From Chromatiaceae bacterium (lineage in GTDB: Bacteria > Pseudomonadota > Gammaproteobacteria > Chromatiales > Chromatiaceae), in NCBI GenBank assembly GCA_016714645.1, contig JADKCI010000002.1:186001-250000 (forward strand): 64,000 nt of DNA. Direction: 5' to 3'. The number at the start of each line of letters is the position of its first letter. Position 1 is the stretch's first letter. The notes under the pieces were generated by a model that worked only from the letters and a program-made list of their open reading frames with translations, made no database searches and was not told the origin of the DNA. The translations under genes were made by a program, and so were the position numbers. Of this stretch, positions 32,920 to 42,597 are shown in pieces.

Positions 32920-35402
32920 TGACCTGGCGTATTGCCCTGCGACTGCTGCGCCAGGATGGACGCAGTGGCGAACTCCATCTGCTCGCCGCGGCCCTGATCC
33001 TGACGGTCGCCGCCATCACCGCCGTGGGTTTCTTCACGGACCGGGTCGAACAGGCCATGACCCGCCAGGGCGGCGACCTCATCGCCGCCGATCTCCTCCT
33101 GGAGTCATCCACGCCCCTGCCGGCCACCTATCGTCAGCGGGCGGAGGCGCTGGGCCTCGCCACGTCCCAAATAATCGCCTTTCGCAGTATCGTCATGGGC
33201 GAGCAGGGGCCGCAGCTCGTGGAGGTCAAGGCCGTGGAGCCCGGCTACCCCCTGCGCGGGCGGCTCAAGGTGCGCGATGGCTTCGACGCCCCCGAGCGGG
33301 CCGTCACGGCGGGACCGCCCCCGGGCCAGGTCTGGGTCGAATCCCGGCTGCTGCTGCTCCTGGACGCCGACCTGGGCGCGGAGGTTGGGCTGGGGGCCGC
33401 GCGCCTGCCCCTGGGCGCCATCCTGGGGGAGGAGCCCGATCGCGGCGGCGCCCTCTTCGCCCTGGCCCCCCGGGTCATGATGAACCTCGCCGACCTACCG
33501 GCCACGGGCCTCGTCTCCGAGGCCAGCCGCGCGGAGCATCGCCTGCTGGTGGCCGGGGACGCGCGTGCCCTGGAGCGCTTCAAGCGGGAGCTTGAGCCCC
33601 TGCCAGCCCATCTGCGCCTGGTGGACAGTGCCAGCGCCCGCCCTGAATTTGCCTCCGCCGTGGAGCGTGCCGGGCGCTTCCTGCGCCTGGCGACCCTGGT
33701 CACCCTTCTCGTCGCCGGGGCGGCCATCGCCCTGGCTAGCCATCGCTTCGTCGAGCGCCAGATCGATGCCGTGGCCATCCTGCGTTGCCTCGGGGCGCCG
33801 CATCACCTGCTGCGGCGGGTCTTTCTGCTGCGGCTGGTCCTGTTCGGGCTCCTGGCTAGTCTGGCGGGCTGTCTCCTGGGGTGGCTGGGCCAAGTGGGGC
33901 TGATGGCCCTGCTGGCCGACTGGTTCCCCGCCGACCTCCCGCCACCTTCCCTAACTCCAGTGCTCGCCGGCATCACCACGGGGTTGATCGCCCTCCTGGG
34001 CTTTGCCCTGCCGCCTTTGCTGCAATTGGCCAAGGTCACGCCCCTGCGGGCCTTGCGCCGCGACTTGGGACCGCCCCGGGGTTCCACCCTGCTCGCCGTG
34101 GCGGCCGCCGTTCTGGCCATCGCTCTTCTTATTCTCTGGCAGGCCGGTGATCCCCGGCTCGCCGGTCTGCTGCTGGCGGGGGTGGTGGGGGCGGTCGCCA
34201 GCCTGGCCGTGAGTGTGCTGGTCCTGGTGCGGCTCGCGGCGGGACTCGCCGGGCGTGCCCGGGGCGTCTGGCGCCTGGGTCTGGCGGGCTTCACCCGCCG
34301 CCCTGGCGGGGCCGTCCTCCATATCACCGGCCTGGGCCTGGGCATCCTGGCCCTGCTCCTGCTGGCGGTGGTGCGCGTCGATCTGCTGCGGGCCTGGCAG
34401 GAGCGGCTGCCGGCGGGGGCCCCCAATCACTTTCTGATCAACGTCCAGCCCCATGACGTGGCGCCCCTCAAGGACTTTCTGGGCGAGGCGGGCATTGGTC
34501 CGGTGGCGCTGTATCCCATGATCCGGGGCCGGCTGGTGGCCATCCAGGGGCATGCGGTGGAGCCCTCCGCCTATGCCAATCCCCGCGCCCAGCAACTGGC
34601 CGCGCGGGAGTTCAATCTGAGCCAGAGCCTCGCCTTGCCGTCCGATAACCAGTTGGTCGCCGGCGACTGGTGGGCGGGTGCCGAGGCGCCGCCGCAGTTT
34701 TCGGTGGAGGAGGGGCTCGCCGAGACCCTCGGCATCCGTCTGGGCGACGAAATCACCTTCCTCATCTCCGGCCGCGAGCTCAGCGCCCCGGTCACCAGTC
34801 TGCGCAAGGTCCAGTGGGATAGCTTCAACGTCAATTTCTTCGTGGTCTCATCGCCCGCCCTGCTGGGGGGGGAGGCCGCTACCTTCATCACCAGCTTCCA
34901 CCTGTCCCAGGAGCAGGAGACCCTGATTCCAGATTTGGTGCGGCGTTTCCCGAGTGTCACCCTGCTCGACGTGAATGCCATCCTCAATCAGGTACGCCAG
35001 GTCGTCGAACGCGGGGTGTTGGCGGTGGAGTATGTCTTTCTCTTCACCCTGGCCGCCGGGCTCCTGGTCATGTTTGCCGGCATCCAGGCCAGTCTCGAGG
35101 AGCGCCGCCTCGAACATGGCATTCTGCGCACCCTGGGGGCCGGCCGCCGGGCCCTGCTGACCAGTCTCGCCGTGGAGTTCACGGCCTCCGGCATCCTGGC
35201 CGGCATTCTGGCCTCCCTCTTCGCCGAGGTGACCGGCTGGCTCCTGGCGGAACACCTCTTCGGCCTGGAGTTCAGTTTCAACCCCCGGCTCTGGCTTGTG
35301 GGCGTCCTGGGCTCCGGCCTCTTTATCGGCCTGGCGGGAACCCTGGCAACTTACCCTTTGCTGATCCGGCCGCCCCTGAAGACCCTCCGCGCCGCGACCT
35401 AA
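32916..35402 (+). CDS. ybbP: FtsX-like ABC transporter permease YbbP
   Basis: 828 residues from ATG 32916, overlapping ybbA. Plan: one N-terminal span (LLAAALILTVAAITAVGFF), a large periplasmic domain, a block of spans (around LATLVTLLVAGAAIALASH), a second long soluble region, and a final FtsX domain (VFLFTLAAGLLVMFAGIQAS, GILRTLGAGRRALLTSLAVE). Size and duplicated FtsX layout match YbbP rather than LolC/E. Confidence 0.92.
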   Translation: MMTWRIALRLLRQDGRSGELHLLAAALILTVAAITAVGFFTDRVEQAMTRQGGDLIAADLLLESSTPLPATYRQRAEALGLATSQIIAFRSIVMGEQGPQLVEVKAVEPGYPLRGRLKVRDGFDAPERAVTAGPPPGQVWVESRLLLLLDADLGAEVGLGAARLPLGAILGEEPDRGGALFALAPRVMMNLADLPATGLVSEASRAEHRLLVAGDARALERFKRELEPLPAHLRLVDSASARPEFASAVERAGRFLRLATLVTLLVAGAAIALASHRFVERQIDAVAILRCLGAPHHLLRRVFLLRLVLFGLLASLAGCLLGWLGQVGLMALLADWFPADLPPPSLTPVLAGITTGLIALLGFALPPLLQLAKVTPLRALRRDLGPPRGSTLLAVAAAVLAIALLILWQAGDPRLAGLLLAGVVGAVASLAVSVLVLVRLAAGLAGRARGVWRLGLAGFTRRPGGAVLHITGLGLGILALLLLAVVRVDLLRAWQERLPAGAPNHFLINVQPHDVAPLKDFLGEAGIGPVALYPMIRGRLVAIQGHAVEPSAYANPRAQQLAAREFNLSQSLALPSDNQLVAGDWWAGAEAPPQFSVEEGLAETLGIRLGDEITFLISGRELSAPVTSLRKVQWDSFNVNFFVVSSPALLGGEAATFITSFHLSQEQETLIPDLVRRFPSVTLLDVNAILNQVRQVVERGVLAVEYVFLFTLAAGLLVMFAGIQASLEERRLEHGILRTLGAGRRALLTSLAVEFTASGILAGILASLFAEVTGWLLAEHLFGLEFSFNPRLWLVGVLGSGLFIGLAGTLATYPLLIRPPLKTLRAAT

Positions 35403-35472
35403 GGCCGGTAACCGCTGGTTAGAGCCATCGGTTACGGGTAGTGCTACTCGCTGCTGTTACTCCGGGTGTTCA

Positions 35473-36510
35473 TCAATGCGTCCACTGGAAGGAGGCGGTG
35501 GCGGCGCCATAACCGGGAACCTTCATGGTCCGCTGATGTTTTGTGCCGCCGTAATCCAGAGTCACGAGATACTCACCCTGGGGGACCTTGGCAAAGAAGA
35601 GGGGCCCCGTCGCCTCGGCCTCCAGCAGGGTCCTGTGGCTGGAGGCTTCCTGGACGCGGACGCCAATGGCCAGGGGCTTGTGATCCGCGCCAGTGACCGT
35701 GAAGACAAGCCGCAGATTGTAGGGCTCCTGGCTGGCCTCCAGGCGCGCCTTCTCCTCGGGGTCGCCTCCGCCGCTGAGGTAGGGGATACCGCCGCGGCTC
35801 ATGAGGGGCCGCATGGGCGGGATCGCCGCGGAGGCCTGGCCCGGCGCGGATTGGATGCCCCAATCGCTGGTTCCCGCCTCGGGAAGGGCGCTCAGGGGTC
35901 CGGCCCAGTAGATGTTCTCGACCGTCGCCCCCTGGGGCGTAATTCTGATATGGCGCGTCTGGATCTGGCCCTGGTTGTCAAGGGTTAGGACATAGGGGCC
36001 AGGGGGTAACTGGGCGTAGAACCAGGGGCCATTGGAGGTGGCGTCAAGCAGGGTCGCGCCCCTGGGGTCCTGGACCCTCACCTTGACGGCGGACAAATAA
36101 CTGCCCGAGCCGCTGACCGCGAACAGGAGCCTCAGATTGTATTGGGATTTGGCCGCTTCCATGCGGGCGCGCTCGTCATAGCCGACCCCACCACTGATAT
36201 AGGGCACGCTGGAGGCCCCGCCGGGGGCGGGCGCCGCTACGGCCATCTCGGTCGGTACGGGGGCGTAAAGGGGGGCGGCGGGCTGGGCCGGGGCAGTACC
36301 GGGGGCCGGGGCAATGACCCACTCCGCCCGGTTGACGCCAGCGGTCTCGCCTTCGCGGATGGCCTGCTCCAGTTCGCGCTCATCCAGGGTCGGCGCGACC
36401 GATGGGTCAGGGATGGTACTGACGGGCGATGGCTGAGCGCTGACCGCGGTTCCGCCCAGACCCACCAGCATCACGAGTGGGATCAGGCTGGCTTGAATGG
36501 CATTTTTCAT
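35473..36510 (-). CDS. Secreted protein with two tandem beta-rich repeat domains
   Basis: 345 residues from ATG 36510 (MKNAIQASLIPLVMLVGLGG signal peptide, cleavage near VSAQ). After a Pro/Ala linker come two copies of a domain of about 100 residues. Copy 1 runs VPYISGGVGYDERARMEAAK to ENIYW; copy 2 runs IPYLSGGGDPEEKARLEASQ to ASFQW. Each contains YNLRLxFxVxG, KVRVQ/GVRVQ, a GPxFxAxxPxGxYxVTLD strand pair, and a closing aromatic. The strand pattern resembles carboxypeptidase-regulatory-like folds. Function unknown; periplasmic or exported. Confidence 0.8.
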   Translation of the reverse strand: MKNAIQASLIPLVMLVGLGGTAVSAQPSPVSTIPDPSVAPTLDERELEQAIREGETAGVNRAEWVIAPAPGTAPAQPAAPLYAPVPTEMAVAAPAPGGASSVPYISGGVGYDERARMEAAKSQYNLRLLFAVSGSGSYLSAVKVRVQDPRGATLLDATSNGPWFYAQLPPGPYVLTLDNQGQIQTRHIRITPQGATVENIYWAGPLSALPEAGTSDWGIQSAPGQASAAIPPMRPLMSRGGIPYLSGGGDPEEKARLEASQEPYNLRLVFTVTGADHKPLAIGVRVQEASSHRTLLEAEATGPLFFAKVPQGEYLVTLDYGGTKHQRTMKVPGYGAATASFQWTH

Positions 36511-36966
36511 GGCGATCTCCAGAGCAATTGAAGGGAAAGAACTGGTTTTTGTAGGCTTTAAAGGTCTCAATAACCAGCGCCGATAGCGCCTCGGGGCTCA
36601 CAGGAGGGCCGGGTGGGGGCTGGCGGGGGTGTCGGCAGCAGGGATGCTATCGCCAAGCCTACAGGGACCTATTCACGGCGTCCCCCGCCAGACACCACCC
36701 GGCCCGGGAGAGCGAAAACTCAGCAGTGCTGGGCACAAATCATAGTCGAGGGATTGGGTCCCGCCAACTGCCGAGGAGGACCAGCCCGAGCGGTTGCCTG
36801 TCTTCGAGGGCAGCGGCCACCGCTTCGTGTATGGGGCTGAGGGTTGCTTTTGCAAAGCCCCCGGCGGGCGTCGGGGAGCGGTGGATCCAGATGACTGCTT
36901 GAATTTCTGGCCAGAACCCCTAACATCCGCGCGTCCCTAGCACTTGGCGATGTACGAGGATTTAAC
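36511..36966. other. Intergenic region without recognised gene
   Basis: 456 bp between the secreted duplicated-domain protein and fmdB. Open stretches exist but none resembles a known protein or carries a good ribosome site. It must hold the promoters of both flanking divergent genes. No convincing riboswitch or repeat was seen. Confidence 0.5.
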
Positions 36967-37284
36967 ATGCCATTCTACGAATACCGCTGCGAACACTGTG
37001 GCCACGCGATGGAAGCCCTGCAAAAGCTCAGTGATGCCCCCCTGGTCAATTGCCCCGCCTGCGGTCAGCCCGCCCTCAAGAAGCTGATATCCGCGGCGGG
37101 CTTCCGCCTCAAGGGTGGCGGCTGGTACGAGACCGATTTCAAAAAGAGCGGCAAGAAGAACCTGCACGACTCGGGCGGCAAGGAGTCGAGTGGCGGTGCC
37201 GAGTCCAAGAGCCCGGCGAGCAAGTCCGAGACCTCCTCCGACTCGGCTCCCAAGAAGGCGCCGGAGAAGAAGGCCGCCGATTAA
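36967..37284 (+). CDS. FmdB-family zinc ribbon protein
   Basis: 105 residues from ATG 36967. The N-terminal zinc ribbon is MPFYEYRCEHCGHAMEALQK plus CPACGQPALKKLIS (two Cys pairs), then a Lys/Ser-rich disordered tail ending PEKKAAD. The family is widespread, often called a putative regulator, with no established function. Confidence 0.9.
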   Translation: MPFYEYRCEHCGHAMEALQKLSDAPLVNCPACGQPALKKLISAAGFRLKGGGWYETDFKKSGKKNLHDSGGKESSGGAESKSPASKSETSSDSAPKKAPEKKAAD

Positions 37285-37418
37285 GCCGCCTCCAGGATGC
37301 CGGTCGGGCCCTGCACGCTGGCCTTGACAGGCTTCGCGGCCCGCCTCCCGGCACTTCCCCATCAACTCCATCGAAAGCCCGGATGGGCGTTCCCCCTAAC
37401 CCAACAGGTAGTAAGCCC

Positions 37419-37919
37419 ATGTTTGAACGCTGGATTGAAAAATCCCTCTTCGCCAGCCGCTGGATCCTCGCCCCCATTTACCTCGGCCTGACCATTGCCA
37501 TGCTGGCAGTCGGCGTCAAGTTTTTCCAGGAGGCCTTTCACGTACTCTTCTACGTCTGGACCATGTCGGAAGCGGATATGGTGCTGGCGGTGCTGGCCAT
37601 GATCGACATGGTGCTGGTCGCCAGCCTGGTGGTTATGGTCATGCTCTCGGGTTACGAAAATTTCGTCTCCCAGATCGAACTGGCCGACGAGGGCAAAAAA
37701 CTCGACTGGCTCGGCAAACTGGATGCCACCGCCCTCAAGCTCAAGGTCTCGGCTTCCATCGTCGCCATCTCCTCCATCCATCTGCTGCAAATCTTCATGA
37801 ATGCCCAGCAGACCCCGAATGACAAGATTCTCTGGTACGTCATCCTGCATTTGACCTTTGTCGTCTCCTCCGTCCTCATGGCGGTGATGGATCGGATTGG
37901 CGGTCACCGCGCCCACTGA
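37419..37919 (+). CDS. yqhA: YqhA/UPF0114 inner-membrane protein
   Basis: 166 residues from ATG 37419 (MFERWIEKSLFASRWILAP), with about four hydrophobic segments. VLFYVWTMSEADMVLAVLAMIDMVL and NFVSQIE with SIVAISSIHLLQIFMN are conserved in this family of unknown function. The same frame upstream reads through fmdB DNA and is rejected. Its last 44 bp overlap the convergent metallophosphoesterase gene. Confidence 0.9.
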   Translation: MFERWIEKSLFASRWILAPIYLGLTIAMLAVGVKFFQEAFHVLFYVWTMSEADMVLAVLAMIDMVLVASLVVMVMLSGYENFVSQIELADEGKKLDWLGKLDATALKLKVSASIVAISSIHLLQIFMNAQQTPNDKILWYVILHLTFVVSSVLMAVMDRIGGHRAH

Positions 37920-38886
37920 TCTCATCCCCCTCCAGCCGATGCACCGTGATCTCCGGCTGGCAGTTGAAGCGGACGGGGACCACGCAGGAACCCGCGCCGA
38001 CGGAGGTATAGCCCTGCATCTCGCCCCACCGCCAGGGGCCTCGGCCCAGGTGGCGGGGACAATGGGCGTTGTAGGTCAGCGGAATACCCCCGGGCAGACA
38101 GATCTGGCCGCCGTGGGTATGTCCGCAGAGCATCAGCTTGAAGCCGGCATGGGCGGCGTGGCGGTAGATCTCCGGTGAGTGGCTGAGCAGGATGGCCACG
38201 GCCCCCGGGGGGATGTCGTCTGCGGCCTTTTCCAGGTTGTCGGCCTGGTAGTAATGGGGGTCGTCGATGCCCGCCAGATAGAGGCAGGTCCCCTCCCGCT
38301 CCAGGGGCAGGGATTCATTGAGCAGGACCCGCACCTCCAGGGCCTCCAGGCCTGGTACCATTTCGATGAAATCGTGGTTACCCAGGACCCCATAGACCGG
38401 GCCCGTCAGGTGAGGCCTCAGCCGCTCCAGGGCGGTGATCGCGGGCTGGCAGTCGCCGTGGGTGCGGGCGCGGAAATCCCCGGTGATGACGCACAGGTCG
38501 TGGGGGGTCGCCGCCACGCGGCTGATCAAGGCCGCCTGGATCTCCGGGTCCATGTCGAGATGGATATCGCTCAGATGCAGCAGGCGCAGGCCATAAAAAG
38601 GCCTGGGCAGGCCCGGAATCCTCACCCGATTGCTCCGGACCTGGATATCCGCCGCGTTGCGTCGGCCCCGGCCGTAGAGGCCGGTCAGTTGCAGGGCCAG
38701 GCGCATCAGGCTGTGAATGGAGTACCAGTTCTCGATGTGGAAGAAGTTACGCCCCCGGCCGAAGATCTGGTCCACATGATCACGCTGGATGCCCTGGCGT
38801 AGCCAGAGATGCAGGCGGCCCACTCGCTGATTAAGCTGGTTTTGGGTCTCCGGAGAGGGTTCGGGGTAGCGTTGTTGCGGCGTCAT
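37876..38886 (-). CDS. Calcineurin-like metallophosphoesterase
   Basis: 336 residues from ATG 38886. Metal-ligand motifs in order: LSDIHLD, ITGDF, GNHDF, LSHSPE and CGHTHGGQICLPGG, as in the YaeI/UDP-diacylglucosamine-like branch. Unlike YaeI it has about 95 N-terminal residues without a clear membrane span. Convergent overlap of 44 bp with yqhA. Substrate unknown. Confidence 0.88.
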   Translation of the reverse strand: MTPQQRYPEPSPETQNQLNQRVGRLHLWLRQGIQRDHVDQIFGRGRNFFHIENWYSIHSLMRLALQLTGLYGRGRRNAADIQVRSNRVRIPGLPRPFYGLRLLHLSDIHLDMDPEIQAALISRVAATPHDLCVITGDFRARTHGDCQPAITALERLRPHLTGPVYGVLGNHDFIEMVPGLEALEVRVLLNESLPLEREGTCLYLAGIDDPHYYQADNLEKAADDIPPGAVAILLSHSPEIYRHAAHAGFKLMLCGHTHGGQICLPGGIPLTYNAHCPRHLGRGPWRWGEMQGYTSVGAGSCVVPVRFNCQPEITVHRLEGDEISGRGDRQSDPSPP

Positions 38887-39128
38887 GGTGGCTAGGGTCT
38901 TGGGCGGGTCTGAAGGGCAAGCGGGCGAGAGGGGCGGCGGGATTGCAATGGCCGTCAGCCCATGCCTTAATTCTAGATGAGGATCCGCCTGGTCAGGGTC
39001 CTGTTCGCGGTGGCCGGGACCCTGGGCGGGCGGCGCCTTTTGCCCTCTGTCGCTACCGCCGCTTGTCTTCCTCCTCGGGCTTTGTTAGTTTGTCTGTCCG
39101 CCCAGGCTCGTGCCAGGGCGGATTCGAT

Positions 39129-39239
39129 GGCGGACCCGTCGGTCCCCTCGCAACGCGAAACCGTGAACCCGGTCAGGCCTGGAAGGGAGCAGCCGCAGCG
39201 GTAGATGTGTGTGCCGGGGTGTGGCTGGCGGGGCCCGCC
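39129..39239 (+). ncRNA. ffs: Signal recognition particle RNA (4.5S)
   Basis: The apical SRP domain is unmistakable: the loop segment GGTCAGGCCTGGAAGGGAGC followed by AGCCGCAG and GTGTGCCGGG. Flanks GGCGGACCC (39129) and GGGCCCGCC (to 39239) pair to close a hairpin of about 111 nt, the 4.5S form. It binds Ffh for co-translational membrane targeting. It sits just upstream of dnaX, as in many gammaproteobacteria. The ends are estimated from pairing. Confidence 0.9.
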
Positions 39240-39377
39240 GCCCTCAATCGACCTTCCCGAGCCCGCCTGTCCCCTTGCTTTCCAGGGCCAGCGCCGTCTC
39301 CGCGCGTGATCCAGCGCCCGCCATGGGTTAAACTCCCCCATCCTCCATCGCCAACCACCAGCCCTTATTCATCCCGC

Positions 39378-41525
39378 ATGTCCTATCAGGTTCTGGCCCG
39401 CAAGTGGCGCCCCCGGTCCTTCGCGGACATGGTCGGACAGGCCCATGTGGTGCGGGCGCTCGGCAATGCCCTGGATCAGGACCGGCTGCATCATGCCTAT
39501 CTCTTCACCGGCACCCGGGGTGTCGGCAAGACCACGTTGGCGCGGATCCTGGCCAAGGCCCTGAACTGCGAGGCGGGGGTCAGCTCCACGCCCTGCTGTC
39601 AGTGTCCCTCCTGCCGGGAGATCGATGAAGGGCGGTTCGTGGACCTGCTGGAGGTGGACGCCGCCTCCCGCACCCGGGTCGATCAGACCCGCGAACTGCT
39701 GGACAATGTCCCCTTCGCCCCGGTCAAGGGCCGCTTCAAGGTGTACCTTATCGACGAGGTCCACATGTTTTCCACCAGCAGCTTCAACGCCCTCCTGAAG
39801 ACGCTGGAGGAGCCGCCGCCCCACGTCAAATTCCTCCTCGCCACCACGGACCCGCAAAAGGTCCCGGTGACTGTCCTGTCGCGCTGCCTGCAGTTCAACC
39901 TCAAGCGCCTGGTGCCGGAGGAGATCGGCGCCCAGCTCGCCCACATCCTGACGGTCGAGGGCCTGCCCTACGAGGATCAGGCCCTGGCCCTGCTGGCGCG
40001 GGCGGCGGACGGCAGCATGCGCGACGGTCTGAGTCTGCTCGATCAGGCCATTGCCTTCGGCGGCGGCCGGGTGGGGGCCGAGGACATCCGCGCCATGCTC
40101 GGCACGGTCGGGCGCGACATGAGCCTGAATCTGCTCTCCGCGCTGGCCAGCCGGGATGGTGCCCGCCTGCTCGAGGAGGTGGGGCGCATCCACGAGTTGA
40201 CCCCGGACTTTGGGGGCCTTCTGCAAGAACTGCTGGTCTTTCTGCACCGCATCGCCCTCTTCCAGCAGGTGCCGGCGACCCTGGCCGCCGATGACCCGGA
40301 ACGGGAGACCCTGGAGGCCCTGGCGCGGGTCCTGGCCCCGGAAGACCTCCAGCTTTTTTACCAGATTGCCCTCCTGGGGCAGGCGGACCTGCCCCTGGCC
40401 CCGGACCCGCGTACCGGCATGGAGATGGTGCTGCTGCGGATGCTCGCCTTCCGGCCGGTGGACCAGGAGGGCAAGGGTAGCCTAGTCGCGGGCGGCGTCC
40501 AGACGCGTCCGGGCGCTCCGTTGCCACCGCGACCGGCGGTGCCGACCGGCGCGGCGGGCTCGGGACCGGCGGGGGAGCAGCGCCTGGATGTGAGTCCTGG
40601 CGTTCCCCCCGTTACGGCTACCCCCAGCGCCGAGACGGCGCCTGTTCCCGCTCCCGCTCCAGGTCGCGCCTCCCCGGCGAGCGCCGCCCTGGCGGCGGCC
40701 CGTCTGGCGACCACCCTGGACAAGCCTGGTTCGGGCCGGTCCAGAGCCCCGGCACCGGCCCCAGGGACAGTAAGCGCCAGAGCATCCGGCCCGGGCGGCG
40801 CCGCCCCCACCTCAGGAGTAGCGACGGCCCCGGCCCCCGCGCCAGTAGCCATCAGCGCCACAGGCTCTGGCGTCGCCCTCCAGGCCCAGCGACCCGGGGT
40901 GGCCTTGGCCGCGCCTAAATCCGTCCCGACCCGCCCCCGGTCCGCGCCGGTCATGGACCCGGTGCCCGCGGAGGATGGCCCGCCGCCGGATCTCTGGGCG
41001 GATTGGGACGCGGCTGTCGTGGCGCCAGCCGTGGCGGTTGGTGGCCAGCCAGCCCCCACCGCCCCGCTCGCGCCAGTCGCAACCTCCGGCCTGGCCCCCA
41101 ACACCAGCCCGCCCGCCAGCGCCCCCGCCGCTCCCCGTCTTGAGGACAAGGAGCACTGGCACGCCCTGGTAGCGGCGCTCGATCTGGGTGGCCTGGCGAG
41201 CGAACTGGCGCGCAATTGCGAACTGGTGGATTGGGATGGCCAGCGCTTGCGACTCATCCTGGATCAGGCCTCCGAGCGGCTGCGGGTGGAAACCACCGAA
41301 CAGCGCCTGCGCTCGGCCTTGGCGGCGGTCCTGGGCGAGGGGTTGCGTCTGGAGATCCAGGTCGCGCGGCCCGAGGGCGAGACGCCCTCCCAACGGCGCG
41401 ACCGCGCGCGGCGGGACCGCCAGCGGTCGGCGGAGGAGGCCATGGCCCATGACCCGATCGCCGCCGCCTTGCGCGACACTCTGGGCGCCCGCCTCATGCC
41501 CGGCACGGTCCGGCCTCCGGGCTAG
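39378..41525 (+). CDS. dnaX: DNA polymerase III subunits tau/gamma
   Basis: Clamp-loader ATPase of the replisome; 715 residues from ATG 39378 (MSYQVLARKWRPRSFADMVG). Walker A GTRGVGKTT; zinc module CEAGVSSTPCCQCPSC; DEVHMFS Walker B; LLATTDPQKVPVTVLSRC sensor region. Residues about 370-590 are a long Ala/Pro/Gly-rich linker before the tau C-terminal domain (HALVAALDLGGLASELARNC). No obvious A-rich slippery site for making gamma was noticed. Confidence 0.95.
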   Translation: MSYQVLARKWRPRSFADMVGQAHVVRALGNALDQDRLHHAYLFTGTRGVGKTTLARILAKALNCEAGVSSTPCCQCPSCREIDEGRFVDLLEVDAASRTRVDQTRELLDNVPFAPVKGRFKVYLIDEVHMFSTSSFNALLKTLEEPPPHVKFLLATTDPQKVPVTVLSRCLQFNLKRLVPEEIGAQLAHILTVEGLPYEDQALALLARAADGSMRDGLSLLDQAIAFGGGRVGAEDIRAMLGTVGRDMSLNLLSALASRDGARLLEEVGRIHELTPDFGGLLQELLVFLHRIALFQQVPATLAADDPERETLEALARVLAPEDLQLFYQIALLGQADLPLAPDPRTGMEMVLLRMLAFRPVDQEGKGSLVAGGVQTRPGAPLPPRPAVPTGAAGSGPAGEQRLDVSPGVPPVTATPSAETAPVPAPAPGRASPASAALAAARLATTLDKPGSGRSRAPAPAPGTVSARASGPGGAAPTSGVATAPAPAPVAISATGSGVALQAQRPGVALAAPKSVPTRPRSAPVMDPVPAEDGPPPDLWADWDAAVVAPAVAVGGQPAPTAPLAPVATSGLAPNTSPPASAPAAPRLEDKEHWHALVAALDLGGLASELARNCELVDWDGQRLRLILDQASERLRVETTEQRLRSALAAVLGEGLRLEIQVARPEGETPSQRRDRARRDRQRSAEEAMAHDPIAAALRDTLGARLMPGTVRPPG

Positions 41526-41603
41526 GCCGGGGGCCGGGGGCCAAGGGCCAGGTGGGATCGGGAAACGACACGAAATTCTTGGATAAACAGAGGTGAATCA
41601 AGC

Positions 41604-41936
41604 GTGAAAGGTGGATTAGGCAATATCCTCAAGCAAGCCCAGAAAATGCAGGAAGACCTGCAGAAGACCCAGGAACGGCTGGGGCGGGAAGAGGTCACCG
41701 GTGAGTCCGGCGGCGGCATGGTCAAGGTCACCATGAATGGTCGGCACGAGGTCAAGCGAGTCGAGATCGACCCCTCCCTGCTGACCGACGACAAGGAGAT
41801 GCTGGAGGATCTCGTCGCAGCGGCCGTCAACGGCGCCGTGCAAAAGGTGGGGGAAATGACCCAGGAGGGGATGGCGAGCCTGACCAGCGGTCTGGGTAAC
41901 ATCCCCTTGCCCCCAGGTTTCAAGATGCCTTTCTGA
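41604..41936 (+). CDS. ybaB: YbaB/EbfC nucleoid-associated protein
   Basis: 110 residues from GTG 41604. LGNILKQAQKMQEDLQKTQE is the N-terminal helix; VKVTMNGRHEVKRVEIDPSL and LEDLVAAAVNGAVQKV are the family core. Dimeric DNA-binding protein, conserved between dnaX and recR as here. Confidence 0.94.
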   Translation: MKGGLGNILKQAQKMQEDLQKTQERLGREEVTGESGGGMVKVTMNGRHEVKRVEIDPSLLTDDKEMLEDLVAAAVNGAVQKVGEMTQEGMASLTSGLGNIPLPPGFKMPF

Positions 41937-41969
41937 CCCGTCTCGGGACTTAGGCCGAAACCCACCACC

Positions 41970-42566
41970 ATGTCGGACCGTTCGCTCCTCAATCAGCTCG
42001 TGGACGCCTTGCGTTGCCTGCCCGGCGTGGGGCCAAAATCCGCCCAGCGCATGGCCTTCCATCTGCTGGAGCGGGACCGGGACGGTGGCCGCCACTTGGC
42101 CAGGGTCATGGCCGAGGCCATGGAGCGAGTGCGCCGCTGTGACCGCTGCCGCACCCTGAGTGAGCAGGCCCTCTGTGGTCTGTGCGCCAACCCGAACCGG
42201 GACCCGGGCCTCCTGTGCGTCATCGAGCATCCCTCGTCCATGGTGGCCATCGAGCAGGCGACGGGCTACCGGGGGCTCTATTTCGTGCTCGGTGGGCGCC
42301 TCTCGCCCCTGGATGGCATCGGGCCGGGGGAACTGGGGCTGGATGCCCTGGAGGCACGCCTCGCCGAGGGTCGGATCCAGGAATTGATTCTGGCCGTCAG
42401 CCCCACCGTCGAGGGCAGCGCCACCGCCCAATATATCGCTGGCATGGCGGCGGATCACCAGGTGCGCACCACCCGCATCGCCCATGGCGTGCCCCTGGGG
42501 GGCGAACTGGAATATGTGGATGGCGGCACCCTGGCGCATGCCTTCGCCGGGCGCCAGGGGGTATGA
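41970..42566 (+). CDS. recR: Recombination mediator RecR
   Basis: 198 residues. Helix-hairpin-helix LRCLPGVGPKSAQRMAFHLL, zinc finger CDRCRTLSEQALCGLC, Toprim domain (LLCVIEHPSSMVAIEQ), and the C-terminal GVPLGGELEYVDGGTLAHAF. Acts with RecF/RecO in gap repair. Immediately after ybaB in the usual order. Confidence 0.96.
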   Translation: MSDRSLLNQLVDALRCLPGVGPKSAQRMAFHLLERDRDGGRHLARVMAEAMERVRRCDRCRTLSEQALCGLCANPNRDPGLLCVIEHPSSMVAIEQATGYRGLYFVLGGRLSPLDGIGPGELGLDALEARLAEGRIQELILAVSPTVEGSATAQYIAGMAADHQVRTTRIAHGVPLGGELEYVDGGTLAHAFAGRQGV

Positions 42567-42597
42567 GGCCCAGGCCTTTTTTTCTTCGGGAGACGAG

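Noticed and set aside
39378..41525. Programmed frameshift in dnaX producing gamma
   Set aside because: No A-rich slippery heptamer was noticed near the end of the ATPase domains; gamma cannot be claimed.
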